DNA from: Paralcaligenes sp. KSB-10
GTDB taxonomy: Bacteria > Pseudomonadota > Gammaproteobacteria > Burkholderiales > Burkholderiaceae_B
Assembly: GCF_021266465.1 (NCBI RefSeq)
Contig: NZ_CP089848.1
Span: 1,302,001-1,366,000, forward strand
DNA: 64,000 nt
Direction of reading: 5' to 3'
In this document: piece by piece, positions 1 through 8,906 of the stretch
Layout of the letters: every line of letters begins with the position of its first letter
Numbering within the stretch: the first letter of the stretch is position 1
Notes under the pieces: model-generated
The model's input: only the letters and a program-made list of their open reading frames with translations
Databases searched by the model: none
Told to the model about the DNA's origin: nothing
Translations under genes and position numbers: made by a program

Positions 1-855
1 GACGGCACCAACCTGCCGGAAAATGTGCTGATCGGAGTGCTTTCCAGCCTGCCGCGCTCGACGCAGGTCAAAAGCGGTGATACCTGGCTGGGCTCGCCTC
101 CCATCAATCTACCCGCCCGCGAGACGGTGCAGGGCTTTCCCGAAGAGCTGACATACCACCCCTCGCCCTCGCGACGCCTGCAGCGCGGCCTGGTTGAGAC
201 CTTCCGTATCGTGGCACCCCATTCCCTGGTGATCGCCGCCGGCTATGCGATCGTGCTGGATGTCATGCCCATTGCGGGGGCCGGCCACTGGCTCTACACG
301 ATCCGCGAACTGGCCATTTCCGGACTGCTGTTCGGCCTTGCGACCTTTCTGTTCGTGGCCTTTTTCAAATGGGTGCTGCTGGGCCGCTACCGGCGCTGCG
401 CGGTACCCATGTGGACTCCATTCGTGTGGCTGTCCGAGGCCACCACCAATATGTATGAAGGCATTGCCGTTCCGAATTTCCTGCGCTACCTGCGGGGCAC
501 GCCTTTCCTGCCCAAGGCACTCAACCTGCTGGGTTGCCACATCGGACGTGGCGTTTACCTGGACACCACCGACATCACCGAATTCGATTGCGTGCACATA
601 GGCGACTACAGCGAGCTCAACGCCTTGTGCTGCCCACAGACCCATCTGTTTGAGGACAGGGTCATGAAAATCGACGATGTGCGCATCGGTGCGCGCACCT
701 ACATGGGGCCGCGCAGTACCATCCTGTACAGCGCCAATATCGCAAACGATGTACGCCTGGGTCCGTTGACCCTGGTCATGAAGGGCGAGAACATACCCGC
801 CAATACCGCCTGGCACGGCTGCCCCGCCATGCCTCAGCCTGACAATCCGCGGTAG
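1..855 (+). CDS. C-terminal end of a Pls/PosA-type NRPS-like protein (5' partial)
   Basis: The reading frame is open from base 1, so the gene begins upstream; 284 codons and a TAG stop are visible. Membrane-like hydrophobic stretches lie in roughly the first half. The last 130 residues (LGCHIGRGVYLDTTDITEFDCV, then the HIGDYSELN and RIGARTYMG repeats) show the hexapeptide pattern of a left-handed beta-helix acyltransferase. Integral membrane segments followed by a hexapeptide helix are typical of the C-terminal part of Pls/PosA proteins, which make polylysine-like isopeptides. The adenylation domain lies outside the window, so the product cannot be stated. The stop codon falls inside the hairpin repeat at 852-929. 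Confidence 0.65.
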   Translation, partial: DGTNLPENVLIGVLSSLPRSTQVKSGDTWLGSPPINLPARETVQGFPEELTYHPSPSRRLQRGLVETFRIVAPHSLVIAAGYAIVLDVMPIAGAGHWLYTIRELAISGLLFGLATFLFVAFFKWVLLGRYRRCAVPMWTPFVWLSEATTNMYEGIAVPNFLRYLRGTPFLPKALNLLGCHIGRGVYLDTTDITEFDCVHIGDYSELNALCCPQTHLFEDRVMKIDDVRIGARTYMGPRSTILYSANIANDVRLGPLTLVMKGENIPANTAWHGCPAMPQPDNPR

Positions 856-929
856 GGGCGGGCCCTGTACCCGCCCGTTTGGCCACGCATTGATCGCGGA
901 GGGCCACAAGGGCGACCCCTACGGTCGCC
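852..929. repeat. Small REP-like hairpin repeat
   Basis: GTAGGGG (852-858) is answered by CCCCTAC (916-922). Two local hairpins lie within: GGGCGGG 856-862 with CCCGCCC 870-876, and GGCGACC 911-917 with GGTCGCC 923-929. The TAG inside the first arm is the stop of the preceding gene. A related sequence with the words CACAAG and a long GC stem occurs at 53617-53655. A role in transcript ending or mRNA protection is inference. Confidence 0.6.
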
Positions 930-950
930 TGCTACACTTGACGCTCTTCC

Positions 951-2357
951 ATGCGGGCAAACATCATTGTGACCACGACTTCCTTTTCCAGCCTTCCCCT
1001 TACGCCCGCCACGCTCGACAACCTCAATAACCTGGGCTACGTCGACATGACGCCCATCCAGGCGCAAAGCCTGCCTTCGATTCTTGAAGGCCGCGACGTG
1101 ATCGCCCAGGCCAAAACCGGCAGCGGCAAAACCGCCACCTTCGGCCTGGGCATATTGCACAAGTTGAACCCTGCCGATTTTGCCATCCAGGCCCTGGTCC
1201 TGTGCCCCACCCGCGAACTCGCCGACCAGGTGGCCAACGAGCTGCGCCGTCTTGCCCGCGCCGCCGGCAATGTGAAAATACTGACGGTATGCGGAGGCAC
1301 TCCCATCCGGCCGCAAATCGAATCCCTGGCGCGCGGCGCGCATATCGTGGTGGGCACCCCGGGCAGGCTGCTCGACCATATCGACCGCAACAGCATCGAT
1401 TTATCGGCTATCCAAACCCTGGTGCTGGACGAAGCCGACCGCATGATCGACATGGGGTTCTACGACGATATCGTCACCGTCGTGAACGCGTGCTCGGCAA
1501 AGCGGCAAACGCTGCTGTTTTCGGCAACCTATCCCGATGATATCCGCAAGGCCAGCGCCCGCTTCCTCGTCAAGCCAACCGAAGTCAAAGTGGAGTCGCA
1601 GCACGACGCCAGCCAGATCGAACAGCATTTCTATGAAATCGCCCCGGAAAGCCGCAATGCGGCGGTGGCTCAGTTGCTTGAGCATTTCCGTCCGGTATCC
1701 ACGCTGGCTTTCTGCAACACCAAGGCACAATGCGAAACGCTTGCGGCAGAGTTGCGGAGCCGCGGTTTCAGCGCCCTGGCGCTGCATGGCGATCTGGACC
1801 AGCGTGAACGCGAAGATGTGCTGGTGCAGTTTTCCAACCAGAGTTGTTCAGTGCTGGTGGCGACCGATGTCGCGGCGCGCGGCCTGGACATACAAACCCT
1901 GGGGGCGGTGATCAACGTCGATGTCACGCCGGACGCCGAGGTGCATATCCACCGCATCGGACGCACCGGGCGCGGCCAGGAAAAAGGCCTGGCCTTGAGC
2001 CTGTGCGCTCCGTACGAAATGCGCTGGGCCAATCTGATCGAACAGTATCAAGGCAAGCCCCTGGTCTGGTCGGATCTGGCCGCGCTCAAGCCGGCTCCCG
2101 GCGGCCGCCTGCGGGCACCCATGGTCACGCTCTGCATTCAGGGCGGCAAAAAAGACAAGCTGCGCCCGGGTGATCTATTGGGCGCCCTCACGGGAGATGC
2201 GGGCCTGAATGCGGATCAGGTCGGCAAGATAAATATTTTCAATTTCGTGAGCTTTGTGGCGCTGGACCGGCGTATTGCCAAGGAAGCCTACGCCAAGCTG
2301 GGCAACAGCAATATCAAGGGCCGCCGCTTCAGAATGCGCTTCATGCCGGAAAACTAG
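951..2357 (+). CDS. dbpA: ATP-dependent RNA helicase DbpA
   Basis: DEAD-box helicase of 468 residues; DbpA acts on 23S rRNA hairpin 92 during large-subunit assembly. Visible motifs: AKTGSGKT (Walker A), PTRELA, TPGR, LDEADR (DEAD), SATYP, a helicase C domain with ARGLD and HRIGRTGR, then the C-terminal RNA-binding domain with IQGGKKDKLRPGDLLGAL, the signature separating DbpA from RhlE/SrmB. Family length is about 457. The start is uncertain: ATG 951 has no clear ribosome binding site, and a GTG at 969 gives an N-terminus (MTTTSFSSLPL) closer to E. coli DbpA. The TAG stop is 3 bases from repeat E1. Confidence 0.93.
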   Translation: MRANIIVTTTSFSSLPLTPATLDNLNNLGYVDMTPIQAQSLPSILEGRDVIAQAKTGSGKTATFGLGILHKLNPADFAIQALVLCPTRELADQVANELRRLARAAGNVKILTVCGGTPIRPQIESLARGAHIVVGTPGRLLDHIDRNSIDLSAIQTLVLDEADRMIDMGFYDDIVTVVNACSAKRQTLLFSATYPDDIRKASARFLVKPTEVKVESQHDASQIEQHFYEIAPESRNAAVAQLLEHFRPVSTLAFCNTKAQCETLAAELRSRGFSALALHGDLDQREREDVLVQFSNQSCSVLVATDVAARGLDIQTLGAVINVDVTPDAEVHIHRIGRTGRGQEKGLALSLCAPYEMRWANLIEQYQGKPLVWSDLAALKPAPGGRLRAPMVTLCIQGGKKDKLRPGDLLGALTGDAGLNADQVGKINIFNFVSFVALDRRIAKEAYAKLGNSNIKGRRFRMRFMPEN

Positions 2358-2360
2358 GGT

Positions 2361-3258
2361 ATTTTTGATTCGAGTGGTTACGACACTCGATTGTTTACGG
2401 GGATCGATGGATAGGTATTTAAAGACGCCGTCTATCGGGGCTTGGGGTCAGGACCGGCACGGCGTGCTTGATCCGGATCTACCTCGTCCAGGCGGGCGTC
2501 GGGCCAAACTCGCTACGCCGCTGGCGCGGCTACGCTCAAACATGGCCCGCCGAAAGCCCCCGCCTTCCCTACGGTAGCATCCGGCGCACGCCTTACGCCG
2601 GCCCTGACCCCAAGCCCCGATAGACGGCTCGCGTGATGGCATGCCTGGAATTGCATCACGAGGTGCCCGGAATTTACGTGCTCGCCCCTACCGTTAATGG
2701 GCCTGCACCCATAGAAACAGTTAACGTGCCCGCACTCATGTCTCTATCGAGTGGCCACTACACCACGCTGTGCCAAACCCTGGATTTACTAAGCACCCAC
2801 CGCCTCAACGTAGCCTGTGATTGGCTCAACGCGGCTTCCCCAATGTATACCTCGATGCATTACCTCAACGCGAGCCGCAGGGTGGGCGGTGCTGTGCAGG
2901 CCGGCGGTAGTCCAGCGCCGGGTGCTGACGAAGGGAAGGCGGGGGCCTTCGGCGGGCCCTGTTTGAGTGGCGACCCGCAACGCGGGGCGACGCGAGTTGG
3001 CCCGACGCCCGCCTGGACGAGGCAGACCCGGGCAGTCGGGGTGCGTAGCACCACGACCGCTGGACGTGCCGGACTGTACAGCACCGCCCACCCTGCGGCG
3101 TCTTTATAGAATTAACCGCCGCCTACACAGCAACACACAGTCCAACCTCATCGTTCAAGCCTGTACAAGCAGCCCAAACTCACAGATCAAATCTAAAAAC
3201 AGCTCAAAACAAAAGTCACTGAAACACGCTCAGCTCAATAAACACTTGAGCCAAAAAC
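2361..3258. repeat. Composite hairpin element E1 (modules A and B)
   Basis: This fills the long gap between the convergent genes dbpA and the DUF2817 gene. Ends are imperfect inverted repeats: 2361-2380 ATTTTTGATTCGAGTGGTTA, and the complement of 3238-3258. Module A (2427-2628) has 32-bp outer arms (2427-2458 / 2597-2628). A 245-bp linker follows. Module B (2874-3099) has 22-bp arms (GCCGCAGGGTGGGCGGTGCT start, 2874-2895 / 3078-3099). A and B share a core containing TCCAGGCGGGCGTCGGGCCA and CCGAAAGCCCCCGCC-type words. The element is collinear with E2 read on the other strand. Short open frames inside it look like by-products of high GC; no transposase is present. Confidence 0.85.
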
Positions 3259-3306
3259 GCATTGCGAATTTTCGGACCTAGGATTTCTACCGCCCACGCT
3301 CCTAGA

Positions 3307-4416
3307 CTATCTGTCCGCCAGATCCGCCAAAGCCCGATCAAAGATCTGCCGGGTCCTTACCCACACCAGTTCCCGCCAATCACGGTCCTTGGGAAAGAAG
3401 AACTCCATGATGCCATTTTTCGCCCGGGTAAACTCCCGACCTTGCAGCGTGCCCGAAAGATGCGCGAAATGATCATTCAGAAGCGCATCATGGCCGACTT
3501 TCTCCGAATCATAGGTGCCGCACTCTATGACCAGCTGAGTAAATCTTTTTCCCGCCATCATGTCTACCATGGCCTGAGAGGTATAGCCGGTTGCCGCCGC
3601 GGAAATCCCCGTATCGGTGGTTCGGCTGACGCCGGTCAGGATCTTGTACAGCCACGCGCCATATAAGCGCTGCGCATCGGCCATTCCCGGGTATTCTTGC
3701 TCCGCAATGGCCATCAGCATCGGATGGCCATATGCGCCGGCCCCCGTGTGCAGATCGAAACTGATGGCATCGCTGCAGTCGCCCAGAAATTCCTGGACAA
3801 TGGCACGCAGGGTGACGTTCGACCACGAGGGCTCAAAGCCGCCGAAATACAAGCCATCCTGATGCTTGTACTGGCCCGCCCCCAATTGATTCATTACCTG
3901 GGCATAGCCGACCTGCCTGACTTTCTCGGCCCATTTTCCCTCGGCTCTTCGGCGCCCTTCGCCCTGGGCGGATTCCTTGACGAACAGATCGTGAATCGTT
4001 TCGTACGCGGGGTTCTCCGGCACAGGCTTGCCGAAATCCAGATAATTCCTGTTCAGATCGATATTGCCTTCATTGACCCGGCGTTTCCACGACGTACCCC
4101 ACGGGTTGATCAGATGGATCATCAGGATTCCAACATCGCCGTCCTGCGCCCTGCCTGCCAGATGATCCATGTAATGGGCCTGGCACATCGAACCGTAATA
4201 GCCTTCGACGCCATGTGTGCCCGAGACGCAAACCAGCCACTTCTTTGTCCCATTTTTTGCTAAAACGGCGACATCCGTATACAGATCCTCGCCATCCATG
4301 CCTTTCAAGGGATGAAGATAATGCTTGATCCGGGCGTTGTGCTGTTCCGCATTTGCCAGAAACTGCAATCTCAGGGCCGTGTAGCTGGGTTCGGCATCCA
4401 TCATATAGTGCATCAT
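3307..4416 (-). CDS. DUF2817 family M14-like zinc hydrolase
   Basis: 369 residues from the ATG preceded by GGCAGGAAAACC; an upstream ATG at 4443 lacks such a site. The protein belongs to the DUF2817 family, related to zinc carboxypeptidases and deacylases. Zinc-binding pattern is visible: GTHGVEG (H68, E71) and FDLHTGAGAYG (H223), with NEGNIDLNRNY in between, as in the M14 fold. No signal peptide is seen, so it is probably cytoplasmic. It is divergent from the basic amino acid importer at 4615, which suggests that it may act on a compound imported or used along with basic amino acids (inference). Substrate unknown. Confidence 0.75.
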   Translation of the reverse strand: MMHYMMDAEPSYTALRLQFLANAEQHNARIKHYLHPLKGMDGEDLYTDVAVLAKNGTKKWLVCVSGTHGVEGYYGSMCQAHYMDHLAGRAQDGDVGILMIHLINPWGTSWKRRVNEGNIDLNRNYLDFGKPVPENPAYETIHDLFVKESAQGEGRRRAEGKWAEKVRQVGYAQVMNQLGAGQYKHQDGLYFGGFEPSWSNVTLRAIVQEFLGDCSDAISFDLHTGAGAYGHPMLMAIAEQEYPGMADAQRLYGAWLYKILTGVSRTTDTGISAAATGYTSQAMVDMMAGKRFTQLVIECGTYDSEKVGHDALLNDHFAHLSGTLQGREFTRAKNGIMEFFFPKDRDWRELVWVRTRQIFDRALADLADR

Positions 4417-4511
4417 TGGTTTTCCTGCCTTTTGACTGTTCAATCCAGGGCCCGGCGCCTGTACAAGAGCGGCGCATGGGCGGTGTCCCGCTGTATGGAA
4501 GTAGCTTGAAT

Positions 4512-4576
4512 GATACTAGGATACTAGGGATAGCCCTAAAGTATATACATAGTTCGAGATTACGGTTTTGAACTAT
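4512..4576. promoter_or_regulatory. Palindromes in the divergent DUF2817 / ABC importer promoter region
   Basis: An inverted repeat ATAGTTC (4549-4555) / GAACTAT (4570-4576) lies 38 bases before the binding-protein start. Upstream of it is TAGGG-ATAG-CCCTA (4524-4537) and a short direct repeat of GATACTAG. AT-rich GTATATACAT sits between. These are plausible operator or promoter elements for one or both divergent genes; no local regulator gene identifies the binding protein. Confidence 0.4.
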
Positions 4577-4614
4577 CATGCGTTTTCAATGAGCCGAATA
4601 TTCCCGGAGCCGAT

Positions 4615-5391
4615 ATGAAAAAAACCCTGCTTGCCGTCTTGCTGTCGCTTGGTGCGTTTGCAGCCCACGCCCAGGATGCGATAAACATCCGATACGGAGT
4701 GGATCCCACCTTCGCGCCGTTCGAATCCGTCGATGCCAAGGGAAACCTGGTGGGCTTCGATATCGATGCCGGCAACGCGATCTGCCAACACCTGCATGCC
4801 AAATGCGAATGGGTGAAAATAAATTTCGATGGCGCCATCCCCGCCCTCAACGCGCGAAAAATCGATGCAATCCTGTCCGGGCTGACCATCACCGAGAAGC
4901 GGAAAAAACAGGTCCTGTTCGGCACGCCGCTCTATGCCAGCCCGTCGCGAATGATGGTGCCCAAGAACACCACGCTCGATACGACCGTCGAATCGCTCAA
5001 GGGTAAAACCATAGGCATCGTGCAGGGAACCACGCAGGCCGCCTATGCGAACAAACACTGGAAGGACAAGGGAATCAATCTGGTTACCTACCAGAACGAC
5101 GATCTGGCAAAACAGGATCTCGCGCTGGGAAGAATCGACGGTACCCTGCAGAATGCGGCGGCGGCCCAGTTCTTTTTCGAAAGCCCAAGCGGCAAGAACT
5201 TTCACCTGACGGGCCAGCCGGTTGATGATCCCGAGGTTTTCGGATATGGCGCCAGCGCCGGCATGAGGCTTGGCGATACGGCACTGAAAGGCAAGATCGA
5301 TGGAGCGATCGCCGCCATGAAGGCCGATGGCACATACAAGAAAATTCTCGACAAATACTCCAAATACGGCCTGGTGGAACCCAAGCAGTAA
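4615..5391 (+). CDS. hisJ: Basic amino acid ABC transporter, periplasmic binding protein
   Basis: 258 residues with a clear signal peptide (MKKTLLAVLLSLGAFAAHAQ) and the SBP_bac_3 fold. Motifs shared with HisJ/ArgT include GFDIDAG, SGLTITEKR, VQGTTQ, and ADGTYKKILDKY. It captures lysine/arginine/ornithine- or histidine-type ligands in the periplasm and delivers them to the HisQM permease encoded immediately downstream. The exact ligand cannot be fixed from sequence; the symbol is by family resemblance. First gene of a four-gene importer operon. Confidence 0.85.
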   Translation: MKKTLLAVLLSLGAFAAHAQDAINIRYGVDPTFAPFESVDAKGNLVGFDIDAGNAICQHLHAKCEWVKINFDGAIPALNARKIDAILSGLTITEKRKKQVLFGTPLYASPSRMMVPKNTTLDTTVESLKGKTIGIVQGTTQAAYANKHWKDKGINLVTYQNDDLAKQDLALGRIDGTLQNAAAAQFFFESPSGKNFHLTGQPVDDPEVFGYGASAGMRLGDTALKGKIDGAIAAMKADGTYKKILDKYSKYGLVEPKQ

Positions 5392-5437
5392 ACAGGCGTT
5401 TGTCGAAGCTCTTCAAACGGATATCAAGGCAAGAAGC

Positions 5438-6124
5438 ATGCTGTACGGGTATGGGACGCTGATTCTGCAAGGTACGCTCATGACCCTGGCGCTCACCGTG
5501 CTATCCGCTTTCTTTTCCACCCTGCTGGGTATTGTGGGAGCCCTGTGTAAGACCTCCGGCAACAGTGCCCTGCGCTATATTGCCGCCGCCTATACCACCG
5601 TGATTCGCAGTATCCCAGACCTGGTGATCATGCTGCTGGTTTTCTACAACCTGCAGATTTTCATCAACTGGGTATGCGACATGCTGGGCATCGGCCTGAT
5701 TGAAATCAATGCCTTCACCGCCGGGGTCGTCACCCTGGCATTCATCTACGGCGCCTACATGACCGAAACGTTTCGCGGGGCGCTGGAATCGGTGCCACGC
5801 GGACAAATCGAGGCGGCCCTGTCCACGGGCATGAGCGACAGCCAGGTGTTCAGGAAAATAACCCTGCCTCAGATGATACGCTTTGCCTTGCCGGGGTTCA
5901 GCAACAATATTCAGGTCGTCATCAAATCGACCGCGCTGGTGTCCATCATTGGCCTGGTCGATATCATCAGCATCAGCCAGCAGGCGGGCCGATCGACCCA
6001 GCATCTGTTTTTCTTCAATATCCTGGCGGCCCTGATCTATCTGGCGTTTACCTGCGCAACCCTGCTGGCGCTGGCTCGTGTCGGCAAGCGTTTCGGCGTC
6101 GGCGTGAAAGAGGCACAGCTTTGA
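5438..6124 (+). CDS. hisQ: Amino acid ABC transporter permease HisQ-like
   Basis: Inner-membrane permease of 228 residues, the same length as E. coli HisQ. The start chosen is the ATG giving MLYGYGTLILQGTLMT, which opens the first membrane helix; earlier in-frame ATG codons lie inside the hisJ-like gene. The EAA loop is visible (GALESVPRGQIEAALSTGMS). About five hydrophobic segments. Forms a heterodimer with the next gene product, which it overlaps by 4 bases. Confidence 0.85.
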   Translation: MLYGYGTLILQGTLMTLALTVLSAFFSTLLGIVGALCKTSGNSALRYIAAAYTTVIRSIPDLVIMLLVFYNLQIFINWVCDMLGIGLIEINAFTAGVVTLAFIYGAYMTETFRGALESVPRGQIEAALSTGMSDSQVFRKITLPQMIRFALPGFSNNIQVVIKSTALVSIIGLVDIISISQQAGRSTQHLFFFNILAALIYLAFTCATLLALARVGKRFGVGVKEAQL

Positions 6125-6840
6125 TAGACATATTGAAGGAATACTGGCCTCAGTACCTGGGCATCGGCAACGGCTGGAACATCTCGGGCGCGGCCATGAC
6201 GCTCTGGATCCTGGTCCTTACCATGCTGATTGCTTTCCTGGCTTCGATACCGCTTGCGATACTGCGGGCGTCATCGAACAAGCGCCTGAGCCGGCCGGTG
6301 CAGCTGTATACCTTCGTTATCCGAGGTACGCCGCTGTATGTGCAGCTCCTGATCGTTTACACGGGCTTTTTCAGCCTGGAATTCATCCGTCATACGCCTT
6401 CTTTGTCCGAATTTTTCCGCAGTGGCTTCAATTGCGTCATTGTGGCATTCAGCTTCAATTGCTGCGCTTACCTGACCGAAGTCCTGGCCGGCTCCATCCG
6501 CTCCATCCCGGCAGGGGAAATCGAAGCGGCACGGGCCTTCGGCTTTTCCAGAGTGAAAATCTACACCCGGCTCATCCTGCCTTCCGCATTAAAGCGCGCT
6601 TTGCCCTACTACGGCAATGAAGTGATCATCCTTTTGCATTGCACTTCGATTGCCTTCACGGCAACGGTTCCCGAATTGCTGAAAGTGGCGCGCGACGTCA
6701 ATAGCGCAACCTATGCCGCTTTCTCTTCCTTCAGCATTGCGGGGATTTTTTACGCGGTCATCGCCGTAGCGCTGGTCGCTGCCTTCAGGCTAATGGAAAA
6801 AAGGTGGCTGGCCTTTTTGAAACCGCTGCCCACTCATTAG
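6121..6840 (+). CDS. hisM: Amino acid ABC transporter permease HisM-like
   Basis: 239-residue inner-membrane permease starting with TTG in a TTGA overlap with the hisQ-like stop, evidence of translational coupling. EAA motif: [20 protein letters not shown]. Conserved [13 protein letters not shown] near residue 65 is the usual signature of this permease class. Works with HisQ and HisP. Confidence 0.85.
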   Translation: MIDILKEYWPQYLGIGNGWNISGAAMTLWILVLTMLIAFLASIPLAILRASSNKRLSRPVQLYTFVIRGTPLYVQLLIVYTGFFSLEFIRHTPSLSEFFRSGFNCVIVAFSFNCCAYLTEVLAGSIRSIPAGEIEAARAFGFSRVKIYTRLILPSALKRALPYYGNEVIILLHCTSIAFTATVPELLKVARDVNSATYAAFSSFSIAGIFYAVIAVALVAAFRLMEKRWLAFLKPLPTH

Positions 6841-6853
6841 AATTGAGAAATTC

Positions 6854-7621
6854 ATGGAAAACCTGAGAGTGGAGAATATCCACAAAAGCTATGGCTCGCA
6901 GGAAGTTCTGAAGGGCGTTTCGCTGAAGGCCAACCGCGGCGATGTGATCAGCATCATCGGCTCCAGCGGATCGGGCAAGAGTACCTTCCTGCGTTGCATC
7001 AACTTTCTCGAAGCCCCGCAGGAAGGCAGGATCATCATCCTTAACGAAGAGCTGAAAACAGTGCGCGACAGGCATAAGCAGCTGGCCGTCGCGGACAAGC
7101 AGCAACTGCAGCGCCTGCGCACCAAGCTGGCCATGGTTTTCCAGCATTTCAACTTATGGTCGCATATGACCGCGCTGGAAAATATCACGGCGGCGCCCAT
7201 TAGCGTCCAGGGGCTGGACAAAAGAGCCGCCGCTGAAAAAGCAGAGCACTATCTGCAGAAAGTCGGCCTCTCCCTGGACGTGGCGAATAAATATCCGGTG
7301 CATCTGTCGGGCGGCCAGCAGCAGCGTGTGGCCATTGCCCGGGCGCTTGCCCTCGAACCCGAAGTCATGCTGTTCGACGAGCCGACCTCCGCGCTGGATC
7401 CGGAGCTGGTGGGCGAGGTCTTGAAAGTCATGCAAGCCCTGGCCGAAGAAGGACGGACCATGATTGTCGTCACGCACGAAATGAGCTTTGCGCGCAATGT
7501 CTCCAACCACGTGATGTTTCTCCACCAGGGTGTCGTCGAAGAAGAAGGCGACCCGGCAACGGTACTTGGCTCGCCCAAAAGCAGCCGCCTGGCCCAATTC
7601 CTGTCGGGCAGCCTGAAGTAA
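6854..7621 (+). CDS. hisP: Amino acid ABC transporter ATP-binding protein HisP-like
   Basis: 255-residue ATPase: Walker [11 protein letters not shown]-loop (VFQHFNLW), signature LSGGQQQR, Walker [16 protein letters not shown]-loop VVTHEM. Retains the HisP-type insertion between Walker A and Q-loop ([14 protein letters not shown]). It energises import of basic amino acids. Last gene of the operon, 13 bases after hisM; followed at once by the convergent Mct-like gene. Confidence 0.88.
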   Translation: MENLRVENIHKSYGSQEVLKGVSLKANRGDVISIIGSSGSGKSTFLRCINFLEAPQEGRIIILNEELKTVRDRHKQLAVADKQQLQRLRTKLAMVFQHFNLWSHMTALENITAAPISVQGLDKRAAAEKAEHYLQKVGLSLDVANKYPVHLSGGQQQRVAIARALALEPEVMLFDEPTSALDPELVGEVLKVMQALAEEGRTMIVVTHEMSFARNVSNHVMFLHQGVVEEEGDPATVLGSPKSSRLAQFLSGSLK

Positions 7622-7642
7622 CCCTTGCAAAAAGGCGCGGCA

Positions 7643-8884
7643 TCAGGCCAAGCCGGACGCTCCGGGCTGAACGACACCCTGCTCGCACAAGCGGCGCAAC
7701 TCGGCTTGCGGCAAGCCCAGCAGATTGTGCAGGACTTCGATCGACTGATCGCCCAGGCAGGGAGCCGCGGCTGGCGCCGGAACTGGGCTCAGGCCAAAGC
7801 TCAGGGGCGTACGCGGGACCCGGAGGGTACCGATACGATCTTGCTCAACCTCGCCGAACAGCGGGTTATTCAGGGAGCACCGATCATCCTCATGAAAGAG
7901 TTGCGAGAAATCCTGGTACGGCCCCCACAACACACCTGAATCGAGCAGCGCGCTTTTTATTTCGGCCAAGGTCCGATTCTGAAACCAGGGTTCCAATACC
8001 GCCACGATCGCCTTGCTGGCCGCGAAGCGCCCACCTTCGGTGCTCAAGTCCACATCCAGCATCGGGCCTATCATGTCCAGTTTTTCGGCCAGGCCGCTTG
8101 CCTTCTTCAGACACAGCCACTGTCGATTTGTGATGGCCACCACCATGACGCGTCGATGATCACGGGTCTTGAAATCATGGCCAAATGCGCCATACAGATA
8201 ATTCCCCATGGGCTGCCGATGCGTCCCATTGACCTGGATTTCATTGAAATAACCCAGATTGCCAACGGTAGCCAGCATCACGTCGGACAAAGCCAGGCTG
8301 ATTTCCTGCCCTTTGCCGGTCCGGCCACGGATGCGTTCGGCGCTGAGAATTCCTGTGGCTATATATAAACCGGCCGCAACATCCCAGGCTGGCAGAACGT
8401 GATTCACGGGCTCTTCATCCGGCCCTGTGGCAATGGGAAAGCCACCTGAGCAATTCACGGTGTAGTCGACGGCCGCCGAGCCATCATGATTGCCGGTAAG
8501 CCGCAGCATGATCAGATCGTCGCGTTGACGGGACAGATTGTCGTAGCTCATCCATCCACGGGACGGTAAATTCGTGATCAGGATCCCGGCATCCTTGCCG
8601 GGCGCGCAAATGATCTCTTGCGCCAGGCGCTGGCCCTGCTCCGATCTCAAATCCAGCGAAACCGATTTTTTGCCCTTGTTCAGGCTGGCCCAGTACAAGC
8701 TGTCGCCCTTGTCGGTGACCGGCCAGCGGTGTATATCGATATTCCCGCCGACCGGGTCGATGCGTATGACTTCCGCGCCCAATTGGGCAAGCGTCATCGC
8801 TCCCAGCGGGGCGGCAATGAAGGCTGAAATTTCAACAATGCGCAAACCCGCCAAGGGCGCGCCCATTTCTTGGTTGACTGTCAT
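7643..8884 (-). CDS. CaiB/BaiF family CoA-transferase, Mct-like (2-methylfumaryl-CoA isomerase-like)
   Basis: 413 residues of the class III CoA-transferase family. The catalytic Asp is D168 in LPAWDVAAG. The N-terminus (SAFIAAPLGAMTLAQLGAEV, then DPVGGNIDIHRWPV) and YLYGAFGHDF resemble the intramolecular CoA-transferase Mct, which moves CoA between the carboxyls of mesaconate, more than intermolecular family members; this is from memory of the family and needs alignment. Start chosen at ATG 8884, with GGGAG upstream. Last gene of the minus-strand catabolic operon, 22 bases after the thiolase. The substrate is probably a branched dicarboxyl-CoA, if the resemblance holds. Confidence 0.65.
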   Translation of the reverse strand: MTVNQEMGAPLAGLRIVEISAFIAAPLGAMTLAQLGAEVIRIDPVGGNIDIHRWPVTDKGDSLYWASLNKGKKSVSLDLRSEQGQRLAQEIICAPGKDAGILITNLPSRGWMSYDNLSRQRDDLIMLRLTGNHDGSAAVDYTVNCSGGFPIATGPDEEPVNHVLPAWDVAAGLYIATGILSAERIRGRTGKGQEISLALSDVMLATVGNLGYFNEIQVNGTHRQPMGNYLYGAFGHDFKTRDHRRVMVVAITNRQWLCLKKASGLAEKLDMIGPMLDVDLSTEGGRFAASKAIVAVLEPWFQNRTLAEIKSALLDSGVLWGPYQDFSQLFHEDDRCSLNNPLFGEVEQDRIGTLRVPRTPLSFGLSPVPAPAAAPCLGDQSIEVLHNLLGLPQAELRRLCEQGVVQPGASGLA

Positions 8885-8906
8885 GATGGACACACTCCCA
8901 AACCGA

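Noticed and set aside
109-909. Long minus-strand frame over the NRPS-like gene end
   Set aside because: Mirror frame of a GC-rich coding region; the plus-strand product has recognisable hexapeptide repeats.
2424-3117. Possible small genes within E1 (for example 2633-3109 plus strand)
   Set aside because: Composition follows the palindromes, frames exist on both strands equally, no ribosome binding sites, and the equivalent frames are not kept in E2.
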